From: Firmicutes bacterium HGW-Firmicutes-11
GTDB lineage: Bacteria; Bacillota; Clostridia; Peptostreptococcales; Anaerovoracaceae
Direction: 5' to 3'
Assembly (NCBI GenBank): GCA_002840285.1
Contig: PHAE01000009.1
Coordinates: forward strand, 1-64,000
DNA: 64,000 nt
Shown piece by piece: positions 35,173-45,052 of the stretch. The position numbers and the translations under genes are program-made. The notes under the pieces are model-generated. The model did not search any database, was not told where the DNA came from, and worked only from the letters and a program-made list of their open reading frames with translations. Each line of letters starts with the position of its first letter. The first letter of the stretch is position 1.

Positions 35173-35937
35173 ATGGACGCTGCAATTTTGATCTTTATTT
35201 ATTTTCTCATCTTTTTCATCGCGGGAACCGCAATCAAAAACAATTCTATCGTCGATATGGGTTGGGGCGTTGGATTTGTGATCGTTGCCTGGTTTGTGCT
35301 TACTTCGACACCGACCGCTCCCATCCCGTTGATCATTATGACCGTTCTCATTTCGATCTGGGGCCTCCGGCTGTTTTATCATATCCTGAAGCGAAACGTC
35401 GGAAAACCCGAGGATTTCCGCTATGCGACCTGGCGGAAGGAGTGGGGAAGCTGGGTGATCCCCAGGGCGTTTTTTCAGGTGTATATGCTTCAGGGCTTTT
35501 TCATGTTTGTGATTTCCACACCCCTTCTATTGACCAGAGACTCCAACATTCCTCCTATCACTGTACTTTTATACCTCGGCATCCTGGTCTGGGTGATCGG
35601 TTTCTTCTTTGAAGCTGTGGGCGACTACCAGCTGAAGGTCTTCATCCGGAACCCGGACAACAGGGGCAAACTCATGACCACGGGATTGTGGGCATTCACA
35701 CGCCATCCCAATTACTTTGGCGAGGCAACCATGTGGTGGGGCATCTTCCTGATTGCCCTGAGTGCAGGAGCATCCCTGTTGGCGATCGTAAGCCCTCTGA
35801 CGATCACACTTTTGCTTCTCTTTGTCTCCGGCGTTCCCCTATTGGAAGCTTCAATGAAAAAGAAACCCGGATATGAAGAGTACGCCCGAAAGACAAGCGT
35901 CTTCGTCCCTTGGTTTCCAAAGAAGGAGAAACAATGA
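35173..35937 (+). CDS. DUF1295 / steroid 5-alpha-reductase-like membrane protein
   Basis: The 254-residue integral membrane protein has about six membrane segments and the DUF1295 signature: [29 protein letters not shown], the NADPH-binding region [34 protein letters not shown] and the ending [27 protein letters not shown]. Family members are probable NADPH-dependent reductases or isoprenylcysteine methyltransferase-like enzymes of lipids. The substrate is unknown. TGGAGG precedes the ATG. The stop overlaps the next start (ATGA). Confidence 0.85.
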   Translation: MDAAILIFIYFLIFFIAGTAIKNNSIVDMGWGVGFVIVAWFVLTSTPTAPIPLIIMTVLISIWGLRLFYHILKRNVGKPEDFRYATWRKEWGSWVIPRAFFQVYMLQGFFMFVISTPLLLTRDSNIPPITVLLYLGILVWVIGFFFEAVGDYQLKVFIRNPDNRGKLMTTGLWAFTRHPNYFGEATMWWGIFLIALSAGASLLAIVSPLTITLLLLFVSGVPLLEASMKKKPGYEEYARKTSVFVPWFPKKEKQ

Positions 35938-36356
35938 TGGAATCCTTTTTTACGATCGCCACGTTGAAACACTACGTTGTGGCCCTGGTGATCTTCCTGA
36001 TCATTGACATGATGTGGCTCACCGTGATCGCGAAAAATTTATACAGTAAATACCTTGGATATCTGATGGCTCCCAATGTGAATTTCGCCGCAGCAGCGAT
36101 CTTCTATTTGATCTTCATCGTCGGCCTGCTCTTCTTCGTCATCGACCCGGCTCTCCGTATGGAGAGTCTATCGTATGCTCTGTTTGCAGGGTTGTTTTTT
36201 GGATTCGTCACCTACGCAACCTACGACCTGACGAATCTGGCAACCGTAAAAGATTGGCCGATCACGATCACGATCATCGATCTGATCTGGGGAAGCGCTC
36301 TGGGCGCAATGACCTCCGTGTTTAGCTACCTTCTCATTCGGGTATTGAACTGGTAA
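35934..36356 (+). CDS. DUF2177 membrane protein
   Basis: The 140-residue protein has four membrane segments and matches DUF2177: [20 protein letters not shown] at the start, [20 protein letters not shown] in the middle, and [18 protein letters not shown] near the end. The function is unknown; it often accompanies DUF1295 and cyclopropane-fatty-acid or photolyase-type genes in other bacteria. The ATG at 35934 overlaps the previous stop and has AAGGAG before it, so it is coupled to the DUF1295 gene. Confidence 0.85.
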   Translation: MMESFFTIATLKHYVVALVIFLIIDMMWLTVIAKNLYSKYLGYLMAPNVNFAAAAIFYLIFIVGLLFFVIDPALRMESLSYALFAGLFFGFVTYATYDLTNLATVKDWPITITIIDLIWGSALGAMTSVFSYLLIRVLNW

Positions 36357-36374
36357 TGAAAAAGGAGGTGCTCA

Positions 36375-36860
36375 ATGAAGCTTTATGATTTTGTTGTGAA
36401 GGACGAAATGGGTGACGATGTACCCATGAGTCGATACAAGGGCAAAGTTCTTTTGATCGTAAACACGGCCAGTAAATGCGGTTTTACGCCGCAATACGAA
36501 GGTTTGCAACAGTTGTACGATCATTTTGGAAACGATAGATTTGAGATTTTAGCATTCCCCTGCAATCAGTTTGCCGGGCAAGAGCCGGGTGACATGGAAG
36601 AGATCAAAAGTTTCTGTTCCTTGAACTACGGTGTCAACTTTCCGATTTTTCAAAAAATCGACGTCAACGGCAGTAAAGCGGAACCGCTGTTCAACTACCT
36701 GAAAGACTCTTCGCCCAGCGTTCTGGGTAAAGCGATCAAATGGAATTTTACTAAATTTCTCGTCGACAGCGAAGGAAACGTGGTCGGTCGCTTTGCTCCC
36801 AAGACCGAGCCGGCGGAATTAAAAGAAAAAATACAGGCCTTGATCGACAAGGCCTTTTGA
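36375..36860 (+). CDS. Glutathione peroxidase family thiol peroxidase
   Basis: The 161-residue protein matches the Cys-type glutathione peroxidases, which in bacteria mostly use thioredoxin to reduce lipid and other hydroperoxides. The peroxidatic Cys is C35 in NTASKCGFTPQYEGLQ. The Gln and Trp of the catalytic tetrad lie in FPCNQFAGQEPGD (near 70) and IKWNFTKFLVD (near 125). Cytoplasmic location is expected. AAAGGAGGTG precedes the start. It is the last gene of the run that begins with the TspO-related gene. Confidence 0.92.
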   Translation: MKLYDFVVKDEMGDDVPMSRYKGKVLLIVNTASKCGFTPQYEGLQQLYDHFGNDRFEILAFPCNQFAGQEPGDMEEIKSFCSLNYGVNFPIFQKIDVNGSKAEPLFNYLKDSSPSVLGKAIKWNFTKFLVDSEGNVVGRFAPKTEPAELKEKIQALIDKAF

Positions 36861-36868
36861 TTCTTGAG

Positions 36869-37126
36869 CTATTTCTTCCTTTTGACTGCAGTCTTGCTTT
36901 TGACTGCAGTTTTATTTTTTTGTCTGTTTTGTTCGTACATTTTTGACTTCGCCGCCGCCCGGTGAGAGGTGGCGTAAATCATATTGATCCCAATATAAAG
37001 CACAGTAGCCAACGCGATGATCACGATCATCGTTTTTCCATCGTCTGCAAAACCAAATATCTTGGCGGCCAGTAGCACGAACACGATGAAGATCCAGTAG
37101 TACATAACGACACTGACTTTACTCAC
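36869..37126 (-). CDS. Small two-helix membrane protein with basic repeat tail
   Basis: The 85-residue protein has two membrane segments (YYWIFIVFVLLAAKIFGF and TMIVIIALATVLYIGINMIY) and a strongly basic cytoplasmic tail ending in a duplicated hexamer, TAVKSK TAVKRK. The corresponding DNA is a direct repeat of CTTTTGACTGCAGT with an 18-base period (36879-36892 and 36897-36910). GTG is the start with GGAGGTAGATC before it. It is 13 bases downstream of typA and has no recognised homologue by eye. Confidence 0.7.
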   Translation of the reverse strand: MSKVSVVMYYWIFIVFVLLAAKIFGFADDGKTMIVIIALATVLYIGINMIYATSHRAAAKSKMYEQNRQKNKTAVKSKTAVKRKK

Positions 37127-37139
37127 GATCTACCTCCAC

Positions 37140-38942
37140 TTATCTGGCACTTCTTCTTCGGTCCGCTTCGGACAGTATCTTTTTCCGCAGGCGGATGTCA
37201 CCCGGAACGATTTCCACAAGTTCGTCATCGTTGACAAATTCCAGCGCTTCCTCCAGCGTGAATGTTTTCGGCGGGGTCAAGCGAATGGCATCGTCGTTAC
37301 CGGCTGCACGCATGTTGGTCGTCTTCTTCGCCTTGCACGGATTCACTGCCATATCTTCGTTTCTGCTGTTCATCCCCACGATCATGCCGGCATAGACCTT
37401 TGTTCCGGGAGACAGAAACATGGTGGCACGTTCTCCGATGTTAGAAAGTGCGTATCCCGTCGCAATGCCCTCTTCTATGGAAACGATAGCACCATTGGCT
37501 CTCTGGGGTATTTCACCCTTGTGTTCTTCAAAGGCCTCGAAGCGTCGCACCAATGTGCCTTCGCCTCGCGTATCATTGATGAATTCCGTCCGATATCCCA
37601 GCAATCCTCTTGTCGGCACCAAGTATTCCATTCTGGAATATCCTTCCTTGCCGGTCATGGAGTGCATGATTCCCTTTCTCTGGTTGAGCTTGGCGATGAC
37701 TACCCCCGAGTACTCGTCCGGTACGCTGATGATCACCCGTTCCATCGGTTCCAAAAGCTTCCCGTTCTCCCGGTGAAGTATGACCTCCGGTTTGGATACA
37801 GCGATCTCGTATCCTTCCCGTCTCATATTTTCCAGCAATACGGACAGATGAAGCTCTCCCCGTCCGGACACTTTAAAGCCGTCGGTCGTATCCAATGGTT
37901 CGATCAGAAGCCCGACGTTGACTTCCAGTTCCCGTTCCAGTCGTTCTTTCAGATGGCGGGACGTGACGTATTTCCCCGTTTTTCCTGCAAAAGGAGATGT
38001 ATTGACCATGAAGTTCATGGAGAGGGTCGGTTCTTCGATGTGAATGGACTCCATCGGCAGCGGTTGCTTCTCTAAGCAGATGGTCTCACCGATAGAGATG
38101 TCACTGATTCCAGAAACCACGACGATATCTCCGCTTTCCGCCAATTCCACAGGCACGCGAAGCAAGCCCTTATAGACGAAGACCTGGTTGATCTTTTTGA
38201 TTGCCACCGAACCGTCGGCGCGGCATACGGATACCACCTGTCCCGGTCGCATGGTGCCGGCAAAAATCCTGCCGATGCCAAGCCGTCCGATATAGTCGTC
38301 ATACCCCAGAGCGGAAACCTGCATTTGCAGAGGTTCATTGTCCCTGTCAGGGTAAGAATCGACGTGGGAAATGATAGTGTCAAAAAGGGGTGAGATATCG
38401 ACACCTTCCTCCAGCGGATCCAACTGTGCAATGCCGTGCTTTGCTATGCCGAAGAGCACAGGAAAATCCAACTGATCTCCCTGGGCGTCCAGTTCAAGGA
38501 ATAAGTCTTCGGTCAACTCTACCACTTCCAGCGCACGCTGATCTTTTTTGTCGATCTTGTTTATGAGAAGTATGGGACGAAGACCGATTTCCAATGCCTT
38601 TTGAAGTACGAATCTGGTTTGCGGCATTGGGCCCTCACTGGAGTCAACCAGAAGAATGACTGTATCTACCGTACGTATGATCCGTTCGACTTCAGAAGAA
38701 AAATCCGCATGGCCGGGTGTGTCAACGATGTTTATTTTAACTCCCTCGTGCATGACTGAGCAATTTTTGGAGTAGATCGTGATCCCTCGTTCCCGCTCGA
38801 TATCGTTGCTGTCCATGATGCATTCGACGACTTCTTCGTTTTCACGAAACACGCCGCTTTGCGAGAGTAGTGCGTCCACCAGCGTGGACTTTCCTGCGTC
38901 TACATGTGCAATGACTGCAATGTTGATGATCTTTTGTTTCAA
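37140..38942 (-). CDS. typA: Ribosome-associated GTPase TypA/BipA
   Basis: The 600-residue translational GTPase matches TypA, which binds the ribosome and helps 50S assembly or stress adaptation. G-domain motifs are AHVDAGKST (G1), RGITI (G2), DTPGH (G3), NKID (G4). The C-terminal TypA-specific block RGLLGYRTEFINDTRGEGTL and PRANGAIVSIEEGIATGYAL confirm the family. G1 reads HVDAGKST, the wording usual in TetM-type and EF-G-like factors, where TypA normally has HVDHGKTT. The first codon is TTG with AGGA 6 bases upstream. Confidence 0.93.
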   Translation of the reverse strand: MKQKIINIAVIAHVDAGKSTLVDALLSQSGVFRENEEVVECIMDSNDIERERGITIYSKNCSVMHEGVKINIVDTPGHADFSSEVERIIRTVDTVILLVDSSEGPMPQTRFVLQKALEIGLRPILLINKIDKKDQRALEVVELTEDLFLELDAQGDQLDFPVLFGIAKHGIAQLDPLEEGVDISPLFDTIISHVDSYPDRDNEPLQMQVSALGYDDYIGRLGIGRIFAGTMRPGQVVSVCRADGSVAIKKINQVFVYKGLLRVPVELAESGDIVVVSGISDISIGETICLEKQPLPMESIHIEEPTLSMNFMVNTSPFAGKTGKYVTSRHLKERLERELEVNVGLLIEPLDTTDGFKVSGRGELHLSVLLENMRREGYEIAVSKPEVILHRENGKLLEPMERVIISVPDEYSGVVIAKLNQRKGIMHSMTGKEGYSRMEYLVPTRGLLGYRTEFINDTRGEGTLVRRFEAFEEHKGEIPQRANGAIVSIEEGIATGYALSNIGERATMFLSPGTKVYAGMIVGMNSRNEDMAVNPCKAKKTTNMRAAGNDDAIRLTPPKTFTLEEALEFVNDDELVEIVPGDIRLRKKILSEADRRRSAR

Positions 38943-38981
38943 TTGAATTCCTGCTTCCTGTTTGATTTATTATTTGTGTGT

Positions 38982-40871
38982 TTACCAGCCACCGCCGCCT
39001 CCGCCTCCCATTCCGCCACCGGAGAAACCGCCGCCGCCGGAAAATCCGCCGCCGCCGAAGCCGCCCTTTCCCGAACTTGGAGGTACTGCTATGCTGCTTT
39101 GCATGGCGCGGGTGTAATGGTTGAAGGTGTTGAGAAACAACAATGTGTTGAATCGGTTGTTGTAATAACTGGTCTTATACCAATCCGGTTGCGGTACGGA
39201 AATGGCTTCAAATTTTTCAGCCCACCGCTCTGCGAGTCCGAACACGTAAGCATAGGGAAGGACACGGTAGAAATATTGAGGATCTTCTTCTGCCAGCACT
39301 CGGATTCGGTCCAATTCGGCCTTTCGTATAAACTCCTTGAATCCAAGGATCTTGCCCAACAGCGCTGCGCTTTCTTTCGTTCTTCGTTTCATCCTTGCCG
39401 CCATCAGGAAGCACACGAAGGATGCTGCGATGGTAAAAACAGCGTACAGCAGCAGCTTCAGAATGAACAGTCCATAAGCGAGGATGCCGATATAGCAAAG
39501 AATCAGAGCAATGCCAGCGACGATTCGTCCAACGGTTTTCTTTCCGGTGGAAATGCTGTGCATTCGATCGTAGATATTGATCAGTGCGAAATAAGCGACC
39601 AAAGTTCCTAATATGACCGGAAGGATCAAAAATCCGTACGTGAACATCTGCATCGAGTATCCGGTGCCGAAAAATACAAACGCCGCTAAAGGAATGGCCA
39701 TGATCAAAATGGACAATCCCCTGGAAAACAAGGATTGTTGCGTAAATATCCGGCGAGTCTTCGTTTTTGCATAGTACTGGTACAACTGCTTTTGCGCCCG
39801 GGCAAAATCCGGATAAAAAGTGCCTTTCAGCTCTTCGGAACGAATCCGGTCGCCCAAACCAAATAAGCCGTCAAACATGGTTCTCTCGTATGGCCTTGCA
39901 GTATCCGGAAGATCCTTTACTTTTTCGAGGATGAAGTCGTCCTCTGTCTCTTCCTCGATCGTGAGATATCCTTGATCAGCAAAGTGAATGATCATGGATA
40001 CCATATCCTTGCTGTCGACGACGCCATCGATGATGTACCCGACCTCAGCCGGCCCGGCACCTTCCGGTGGATAAAACTCGACTGTCTTTACCACTTTGGG
40101 GTCTCTGCCGAAGAAATACCATAGTAGTATACTGCAAAGAGGCGCAGCAATCAATAGAAACATCAATACCAGAAGCATCCAGTCGTTGGTGGGTTGCCCA
40201 CTGAAATACCCGTCGGGCAAGACAACACGAATCGTCACGCCTTCACCCTGCTCCAGTTGACGATTTGTGGATCCATAAATCACAGTATCGCGAACCGTCC
40301 AGTCGACTGCACTGGTGTCCGTTGAGCCATAACGCCCGGATAAAAATTCCACTGCGCTTTCGTCAAATGATTTCGGCATCGTGATACGAAAAGATGCGCT
40401 TTCCACTGAAGTGTTCCATCCTGTAGGCATGAGGCCCCAGTAAAATTGATCCATCTCGTCGATTCGGTCGTCGAATGCTGTGACCAAATAGGTGATCCGA
40501 TAGGTGATCGGTCCATATACATATCGATCAGGGTCTCCGATTTTCAGCAGCAAGTTGTTGTTCTCAAAACTTCGCTCAAAAGGAAATCCCGGGACATCGG
40601 TATCGGTTATTTTGACACGATAAGGCATCTCGATCGCTTCCCCGTCCTGTTCAAAATAAATGGAACCGGCATAGGGAATATAACGAAAGATCCCATGGCT
40701 GTCCTCCAGGAACTCCATCGTAATGGTTTCCGTAACTTTAAAACTGTGATCCTCGCCTACGTCCACGGAAACATCGAAGCGCTTGGTCTGATAACTGGCC
40801 GCGCTTGCGATACCGGTAGACAAAGTCAATAAGAGAACGATGATCAACACCGTACCCGCGAATCGTTTCAT
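38982..40871 (-). CDS. DUF2207 membrane protein with glycine-rich tail
   Basis: The 629-residue protein has a signal peptide (about 1-25), an extracellular DUF2207 beta-domain (about 28-220, with VTETITMEFLEDSHGIFRYIPY and ITYRITYLVTAF), a membrane helix near 235, a cytoplasmic insert, two to four further helices (about 385-490), and an extreme Gly-rich C-terminus (repeats of GFGGGGFSGGGG). This fits the YciQ/DUF2207 family, which regularly pairs with LemA proteins. The role is unknown, probably envelope-related. It is 31 bases downstream of the LemA gene. Confidence 0.88.
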   Translation of the reverse strand: MKRFAGTVLIIVLLLTLSTGIASAASYQTKRFDVSVDVGEDHSFKVTETITMEFLEDSHGIFRYIPYAGSIYFEQDGEAIEMPYRVKITDTDVPGFPFERSFENNNLLLKIGDPDRYVYGPITYRITYLVTAFDDRIDEMDQFYWGLMPTGWNTSVESASFRITMPKSFDESAVEFLSGRYGSTDTSAVDWTVRDTVIYGSTNRQLEQGEGVTIRVVLPDGYFSGQPTNDWMLLVLMFLLIAAPLCSILLWYFFGRDPKVVKTVEFYPPEGAGPAEVGYIIDGVVDSKDMVSMIIHFADQGYLTIEEETEDDFILEKVKDLPDTARPYERTMFDGLFGLGDRIRSEELKGTFYPDFARAQKQLYQYYAKTKTRRIFTQQSLFSRGLSILIMAIPLAAFVFFGTGYSMQMFTYGFLILPVILGTLVAYFALINIYDRMHSISTGKKTVGRIVAGIALILCYIGILAYGLFILKLLLYAVFTIAASFVCFLMAARMKRRTKESAALLGKILGFKEFIRKAELDRIRVLAEEDPQYFYRVLPYAYVFGLAERWAEKFEAISVPQPDWYKTSYYNNRFNTLLFLNTFNHYTRAMQSSIAVPPSSGKGGFGGGGFSGGGGFSGGGMGGGGGGGW

Positions 40872-40902
40872 GCACTCTCACCTCTGGCCGCGATGGTTCT
40901 GT

Positions 40903-41469
40903 TTAGAACTTGACGGAGACTGCTTCTCTCTGGCTCTCTTCCGAAACTTCAAACATCGGCTTGCGTACAAATTTGAAAATGCCGGCAATGATGTTTGCGG
41001 GGAACATTTCGGTCTTTGTGTTATATTCTTTCACGACGGCATTGTAATACTTTCTGGAGTTGGCGATATCCTCTTCCACTCGCTGCAGTTGCGTCTGAAG
41101 ATCGAGGAAGTTTGTATTCGCCTTCAGATCAGGATAGGATTCCGCCAATGCGAACAAGCTTTTTAAAGCACCGGTCAGCATATTTTCTCCCTGGATCCTG
41201 TCTTCCATCGTAGAAGCTCCCTGGGCTGCGTTTCTCGCCTGTACCACCTTTTCAAAAGTTGACGACTCGTGGGCTGCATATCCCTTGACCGTCTCCACCA
41301 AATTGGGGATCAGATCATAGCGCTTTTTCAGATACACATCCATGGTGGCAAAACCCTCTTCCACCATGTTTCTCAGTTTCACGAATCCGTTATAGGCGCC
41401 GATGACCCAAAGAACAATGATCGCCGCAATGGCTAGTACGATAATGAGAATTATAGTTCCCGGTTCCAT
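40903..41469 (-). CDS. lemA: LemA family protein
   Basis: The 188-residue protein has one N-terminal membrane helix (IILIIVLAIAAIIVLWVIGAY) and a long alpha-helical domain facing outward. Conserved elements are YNGFVKLRNMVEEGFATMDVYLKKRYDLIPNL and VEEDIANSRKYYNAVVKEYN. The function is unknown; LemA and DUF2207/TPM-type proteins form a common operon. The ATG at 41469 has AAGGAGG 7 bases before it. Confidence 0.9.
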   Translation of the reverse strand: MEPGTIILIIVLAIAAIIVLWVIGAYNGFVKLRNMVEEGFATMDVYLKKRYDLIPNLVETVKGYAAHESSTFEKVVQARNAAQGASTMEDRIQGENMLTGALKSLFALAESYPDLKANTNFLDLQTQLQRVEEDIANSRKYYNAVVKEYNTKTEMFPANIIAGIFKFVRKPMFEVSEESQREAVSVKF

Positions 41470-41502
41470 TTTTATTTCCTCCTTCATACACTTGACAACA
41501 GC

Positions 41503-42168
41503 TTATTGGATTCTCCAGTCCACCGGTGTGGTGAAGCTCTGCAAAAAAGCGTTGGCTTTGGAAAAATGCTTGCATCCATAAAATCCGTTATAAGCGGACA
41601 GCGGGCTGGGGTGTGCTGCCGTCAGCACCAAATGCGGGCTTTCGGTCAACAGAGGAGCTTTTGATTTCGCATTGGCTCCCCAAAGCAGGAATACCATCGG
41701 TTCTTCTCTCTGCCCCAGAAGCTGTATGATCCGGTCCGTAAAGATTTCCCAGCCTTTTCCCTTGTGGGAGTTAGCTTCTCCTGCCCGGACCGTCAGTACG
41801 GTGTTCAGAAGCAAAACTCCCTGATCCGCCCACTGAGTCAGACATCCATGAGAAGGGACGGGAATTCCAAGGTCTTCCTTGAGTTCCTTGTAAATGTTCC
41901 CCAGCGATGGCGGAGATGGAATGCCTTCTCTGACAGAAAAACAGAGACCATGTGCTTGTCCGGGGCCGTGGTATGGGTCCTGCCCGAGGATCACGACCTT
42001 CACCTTGTGGTAAGGCGTATGCCGCAATGCATTGAAAATATCGTGCATCGGCGGATACACCGTCCCTGAGCGGTACTCAGCAATCAGAAACTGTCTGAGA
42101 TCTCTATAGTAATCCTGCTCAAACTCTTCTTTCAGCAATCGATCCCAGTCGTTCCCAAGTTTCACCAT
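41503..42168 (-). CDS. ung: Uracil-DNA glycosylase
   Basis: The 221-residue enzyme removes uracil from DNA (family 1 UDG). The water-activating motif [18 protein letters not shown] (catalytic Asp) is intact. The uracil pocket [11 protein letters not shown] and the minor-groove loop [13 protein letters not shown] are present. The start at 42168 has GGAGG 8 bases upstream; an upstream in-frame extension of ten codons has no signal. It is near mutY on the same strand, giving a small base-excision-repair pair. Confidence 0.95.
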   Translation of the reverse strand: MVKLGNDWDRLLKEEFEQDYYRDLRQFLIAEYRSGTVYPPMHDIFNALRHTPYHKVKVVILGQDPYHGPGQAHGLCFSVREGIPSPPSLGNIYKELKEDLGIPVPSHGCLTQWADQGVLLLNTVLTVRAGEANSHKGKGWEIFTDRIIQLLGQREEPMVFLLWGANAKSKAPLLTESPHLVLTAAHPSPLSAYNGFYGCKHFSKANAFLQSFTTPVDWRIQ

Positions 42169-42251
42169 AGGAAATACCTCCGCGCAACTATCATACATCA
42201 GATAGCAGCGAAAATCTATAAAAAACGATGAAGACCCGGAAATGGAGGGAG

Positions 42252-43310
42252 TTAGAAGAAGGACGGCCGATAGGCATTGAAGGCCGATGGCAAGGCGATT
42301 TCGTGAGACAATCTCTCTTGGTCAGCGCAGATCCATATAGCATCATCTTCCTTAAGAAAGGATGCTTCCGCTTCGATCTTATAAGCTTTCATGCGCCATT
42401 CGACATGACTGAAGATGTGGCGGGACGGGGGAAGCTCTTCCATCGAACGGATCCGATACCCCCAGGATTCCAGTAATGGTTCCAATTCATCCTCTGACAG
42501 CAACCGGTCGGTTCCCGGCAGTTCCCACTGGCCAGCTAACAATCCCTTGTCCTCTCGCTTTCGAAGGAGGATGCAGCTGCCGATTTTTAAAACAAAGATC
42601 GTTCGCTCTGTAATCGTTCGATCTGGCTTTTTCCTTTTTGATGGGATCTCTGCGGTCACTTTTTTCATGTGAGCGATGCACTGGCCGGCCAGCGGGCAAA
42701 GGTCGCAACGGGGCATGCCGTTTGGTATGCAAACGAGAGCCCCCAGTTCCATCAGCGCCTGGTTGAAGTCTCCTGGTCGGTGACTTGGCATGATCGAAGC
42801 AATCGATTCGCTGTAGAAGCGTTTTACAGCCTCCGATCTGATGTCAGATCGGTCCCCGGTGACCCTTGCGACCACTCTCAGCACGTTTCCGTCCACTGCA
42901 GGGACCGGAAGTTGAAACGCGATCGAGCCAATTGCGCCAGCAGTATACGGTCCGATCCCCGGAAGTGAGAGTAGCTGTTCGAATGTCTCCGGAATTTTAC
43001 CGCTGTACTGTTCCATCACAACGCCGGCTGCTTTTTTCAGATTTCTTGCCCGGTTGTAATAGCCAAGGCCCTCCCAGAGCTTCATCAGTTTGGATTCCTC
43101 CACATTGGCCAGTGCCTCCACATCCGGCAACGCTTCGACCCAACGCAGAAAATAAGACCGCCCTGCCTCGACCCTGGTCTGCTGAAGCATGATTTCTGAT
43201 ATCCAGACTTTGTAGGGGGTGGGATCGCTGCGCCAGGGCATCGATCTGGCGTTTTCACCGAACCATTCAAGAAGCGGCGAAACGATGTTCTTCAAGGTGT
43301 TTTTGTTCAT
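42252..43310 (-). CDS. mutY: A/G-specific adenine glycosylase MutY
   Basis: The 352-residue enzyme removes adenine opposite 8-oxoguanine. The N-terminal catalytic domain has the Glu segment [17 protein letters not shown], the helix-hairpin-helix [17 protein letters not shown] and the catalytic Asp in [10 protein letters not shown]. An Fe-S cluster loop follows ([18 protein letters not shown]). Its cysteine spacing is C-x7-C-x2-C-x5-C, one residue longer in the first interval than the usual x6. A Nudix-like C-terminal domain for 8-oxoG recognition occupies about 230-350 ([25 protein letters not shown]). The start overlaps the ABC transporter gene stop by four bases. Confidence 0.95.
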   Translation of the reverse strand: MNKNTLKNIVSPLLEWFGENARSMPWRSDPTPYKVWISEIMLQQTRVEAGRSYFLRWVEALPDVEALANVEESKLMKLWEGLGYYNRARNLKKAAGVVMEQYSGKIPETFEQLLSLPGIGPYTAGAIGSIAFQLPVPAVDGNVLRVVARVTGDRSDIRSEAVKRFYSESIASIMPSHRPGDFNQALMELGALVCIPNGMPRCDLCPLAGQCIAHMKKVTAEIPSKRKKPDRTITERTIFVLKIGSCILLRKREDKGLLAGQWELPGTDRLLSEDELEPLLESWGYRIRSMEELPPSRHIFSHVEWRMKAYKIEAEASFLKEDDAIWICADQERLSHEIALPSAFNAYRPSFF

Positions 43311-45052
43311 CCGCTGTACATCCGATATAAATGGGCGTAGACACCGTCCTTCGCCAACAGGGCTTCATGGCTGCCCTGCTCCTCGATGCCGTTTTCCGTC
43401 AGCACCAGGATGACCGAGGCATTTTTAATGGTAGTCAGACGATGGGCGATGGTGAAGGTGGTCCGGCCTTTGGCAAGGCGGGCCAACGATTGCTTCACCA
43501 TGGCCTCGCTTTCATTGTCCAATGCGGATGTTGCTTCATCCAGGATCAGGATCGGCGGGTTCTTCAGGAAGACCCGTGCGATGCTGACTCTCTGCTTTTG
43601 CCCGCCGGACAGTTTGACTCCACGCTCGCCCACATACGTATCATACCCCTGGGGCAATGCGATGATGAACTCGTGGGCGTCAGCATTTTTTGCCGCTTCC
43701 TCCACTTCTTCCCGGCTGGCGCCGGGCTTGCCGTAGGCGATGTTTTCCAACACCGTGCCGGAAAATAAATAGACGTCCTGCTGGACGATACCGATCTGGG
43801 ATCGCAGCGACTGGATCGTGACTCCCTTGATATCATGGCCGTCGATGAGGACCCGTCCGTCGGTCACATCGTAAAACCGGGGGATCAGGTTGCAGAGGGT
43901 GGTCTTTCCGCTACCGGACGGACCGACCAGAGCAACGTTTTCTCCTTCCTTTACCACGAGGTCAATGTTGGATAGGATATGGCGGTTATTGTCCGAATAC
44001 TTGAAGCTCACCTTGTCGAAGCGAACTTCGCCCCGCACCGCCGGCAGCGGCACAGCATCCGGTGCGTCGTCGATCTCTACCGGTTCATCCATGATCTCGG
44101 CGAACCTCTCGATGCCGGTCATCCCCCGCTGGAACTGTTCGGTGAACTCGACGATCCTTCGGATCGACTGAAGAAGCATGGAAACATACAAAAGGTAGGC
44201 AACCAGATCCGGAGCGCCGATCCGCCTTTCCACCATGAAGAGTGCGCCGACGATCACGACGACGATATACATGACTCCGTCGAAAAACCGGATCGTGCTG
44301 AAAAATCCGGCCATGTAGCGGTATGCCTCTCTCTTTATCTCCAGAAAACCTTCGTTCCCTTTCCTGAATTTCTCTTCTTCTACGTCCTCATTTGCGAAGG
44401 ACTTGACCACCCGCATTCCCAAAAGGCTATCTTCCACTTGGGCGTTGAGTTCGCCGATCTGGTTCCGGGAGCGTTTGAATGCGTCCCGCATTTTGCCGTT
44501 GAATTTCATCGAAGCAAGGAGCATCAAAGGAAGAAGTGCAAAAACCAGGATCGTGAGCAACGGATCGGTCTGGGCCAGTATAGTGAATGAAACACCGATC
44601 TTCAATGCCGCAATAAAGTACTCTTCCGGGCAGTGGTGAGCAAACTCGGTCACGTCGAACAGGTCGCTGGTGATCCGAGCCATGATCTGACCGATCTTGG
44701 TATTGTCGTAATAAGAATAAGACAGATTCTGCAGGTGAGAAAACAGGTCTTTCCGCATATCGGTCTCGATCTTGGCCCCCATCATGTGTCCTACATTGGC
44801 CATGAAATAATTGGCCACTAAATCCACTACCCGCAGGCCAAGGTAGAATGCTCCCAACAACAGGATCCGCTCAACTGTCAGCGCCTCGATGTCATTCATG
44901 CCCATGTCGGTGAGGTAGCGTATGATCAGCGGAAGCGTCAGCTCACAGACCGTCGTCAGGGCTGCGCAAAAAAGATCGAGAACCAGGATCCATTTATATT
45001 TCTTAAAATATGGAGCAAAGCGTAGAAGCAGCTTCCGGTTCCGTTCATTCAT
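43307..45052 (-). CDS. ABC exporter, fused permease and ATPase
   Basis: The 581-residue half-transporter has a six-helix type I exporter domain (about 20-310) and a nucleotide-binding domain. Walker A is VALVGPSGSGKTT, the Q-loop is in QQDVYLFSGTVLENIAYG, the signature is LSGGQKQRVSIARVF, Walker B is ILILDEATSAL, and the H-loop is AHRLTTI. It should act as a homodimer, exporting a lipid, polymer precursor or drug. It overlaps the WecG/TagA-type gene by four bases (ATGA), which suggests that the cargo is an envelope glycolipid, an inference from context. Confidence 0.9.
   Translation of the reverse strand: MNERNRKLLLRFAPYFKKYKWILVLDLFCAALTTVCELTLPLIIRYLTDMGMNDIEALTVERILLLGAFYLGLRVVDLVANYFMANVGHMMGAKIETDMRKDLFSHLQNLSYSYYDNTKIGQIMARITSDLFDVTEFAHHCPEEYFIAALKIGVSFTILAQTDPLLTILVFALLPLMLLASMKFNGKMRDAFKRSRNQIGELNAQVEDSLLGMRVVKSFANEDVEEEKFRKGNEGFLEIKREAYRYMAGFFSTIRFFDGVMYIVVVIVGALFMVERRIGAPDLVAYLLYVSMLLQSIRRIVEFTEQFQRGMTGIERFAEIMDEPVEIDDAPDAVPLPAVRGEVRFDKVSFKYSDNNRHILSNIDLVVKEGENVALVGPSGSGKTTLCNLIPRFYDVTDGRVLIDGHDIKGVTIQSLRSQIGIVQQDVYLFSGTVLENIAYGKPGASREEVEEAAKNADAHEFIIALPQGYDTYVGERGVKLSGGQKQRVSIARVFLKNPPILILDEATSALDNESEAMVKQSLARLAKGRTTFTIAHRLTTIKNASVILVLTENGIEEQGSHEALLAKDGVYAHLYRMYSG

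Noticed and set aside
36879-36910. Possible tandem repeat locus
   Set aside because: Only two 14-base copies at an 18-base period, explained by a duplicated hexapeptide in a basic protein tail.
38904-39611. A 235-codon plus-strand frame opposite the DUF2207 gene
   Set aside because: It is the complement of the glycine-rich tail and neighbouring sequence, without its own start signals or protein family.
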